This document shows, piece after piece, positions 60,915-60,958 of a stretch of DNA of 60,958 bases. The translations under genes were made by a program, and so were the position numbers. Source of the stretch: an uncultured Acidimicrobiaceae bacterium (GTDB taxonomy: Bacteria; Actinomycetota; Acidimicrobiia; Spongiisociales; UBA5794); the NCBI GenBank assembly GCA_947259365.1, contig CAMYMC010000032.1, positions 1 through 60,958 on the forward strand, read 5' to 3'. The notes under the pieces are model-generated. The model had not been told where the DNA came from. It ran no database searches and saw only the letters and a list, made by a program, of their open reading frames with translations. Each line of letters begins with the position of its first letter. Positions within the stretch are counted from its first letter, which is position 1.

Positions 60915-60958
60915 CGGGCCAAACCTGGGGCCCCGTCGGTCGGCTGATCGCGATAGGT
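60884..60958 (+). repeat. 75-bp direct repeat, copy 2, ending at the window end
   Basis: Exact copy of 60301-60375 that ends on the last base of the window. Its coincidence with the contig end suggests an unresolved repeat or assembly overlap. Confidence 0.9.

Noticed and set aside
1..60958. Mobile element, prophage or integrated island
   Set aside because: No transposase, integrase, tRNA-linked attachment site or terminal inverted repeat was seen, and base composition looks even across the window.

Overview
This is a very GC-rich window with almost no non-coding DNA. The genes are typical of an actinobacterium: an F420-type luciferase-like oxidoreductase, an ArfA/OmpATb-like OmpA protein, a BTAD (SARP-type) regulator, Thr/Ala-Pro linkers after lipoboxes, and several promoters that abut start codons (leaderless genes). 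The gene mix fits the class Acidimicrobiia or a close relative, but that placement is inference. I see no rRNA, tRNA, CRISPR array, transposase or phage gene. The window looks like one contig of a draft or metagenome assembly: four genes carry frame-disrupting lesions, and the last 75 bases exactly repeat a segment 583 bp upstream.

Layout. 1-9978: broken HAD hydrolase, large PAS/GAF sensor kinase, DUF2461 protein, frameshifted TauE/SafE permease, acyl-CoA carboxylase carboxyltransferase, a two-gene OmpA/coiled-coil envelope operon, and a MenC-type enolase. 9992-16807: secreted metzincin-like protease with S-layer repeats, STAS-like protein, GAF histidine kinase convergent with an XRE-receiver regulator, a SipW-type signal peptidase fused to a SipW-type substrate domain, a TasA/camelysin-like protein, and a cupredoxin lipoprotein.

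16816-31597 is the centrepiece, a respiratory island in two divergent halves. The left half (minus strand) encodes a Tat-exported molybdopterin oxidoreductase, its four-cluster FeS subunit, an NrfD membrane quinone module, a small membrane protein, a TorD-type chaperone and a polyferredoxin with an MvhD-like domain. The right half (plus strand) encodes a NarL-type sensor/regulator pair, an ethylbenzene-dehydrogenase-gamma-like haem-binding lipoprotein, a small membrane protein, a GltD-like FeS flavoprotein with a C-terminal ferredoxin domain, split cytochrome b, Rieske protein and dihaem cytochrome c. A perfect CRP-type palindrome lies just upstream of the molybdoenzyme gene. I infer one redox chain linking a periplasmic substrate, quinone, a bc complex and a cytoplasmic NAD(P)H/ferredoxin pool. 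The substrate is not evident.

31640-42540: MFS permease, a complete Liv-type ABC operon with a long palindrome after the binding-protein gene, an EntS-like MFS exporter, an M23 peptidase with two peptidoglycan-binding domains, an LLM oxidoreductase and a BTAD regulator. 42699-51715: a giant multicopper oxidase (about 2164 aa after correcting one frameshift), a His/Asp-rich beta-propeller lipoprotein and a small ferredoxin. 51728-58205: NfuA-like protein, ATP-grasp ligase, zinc ribbon, and a three-gene operon of 2-oxoacid:ferredoxin oxidoreductase plus an FrhB-like iron-sulfur flavoprotein. 58398-60958: two related ECF sigma factors around a membrane receptor/anti-sigma-like gene disrupted by a 10-bp tandem duplication; the second sigma gene runs into the terminal 75-bp repeat and its end is probably chimeric.
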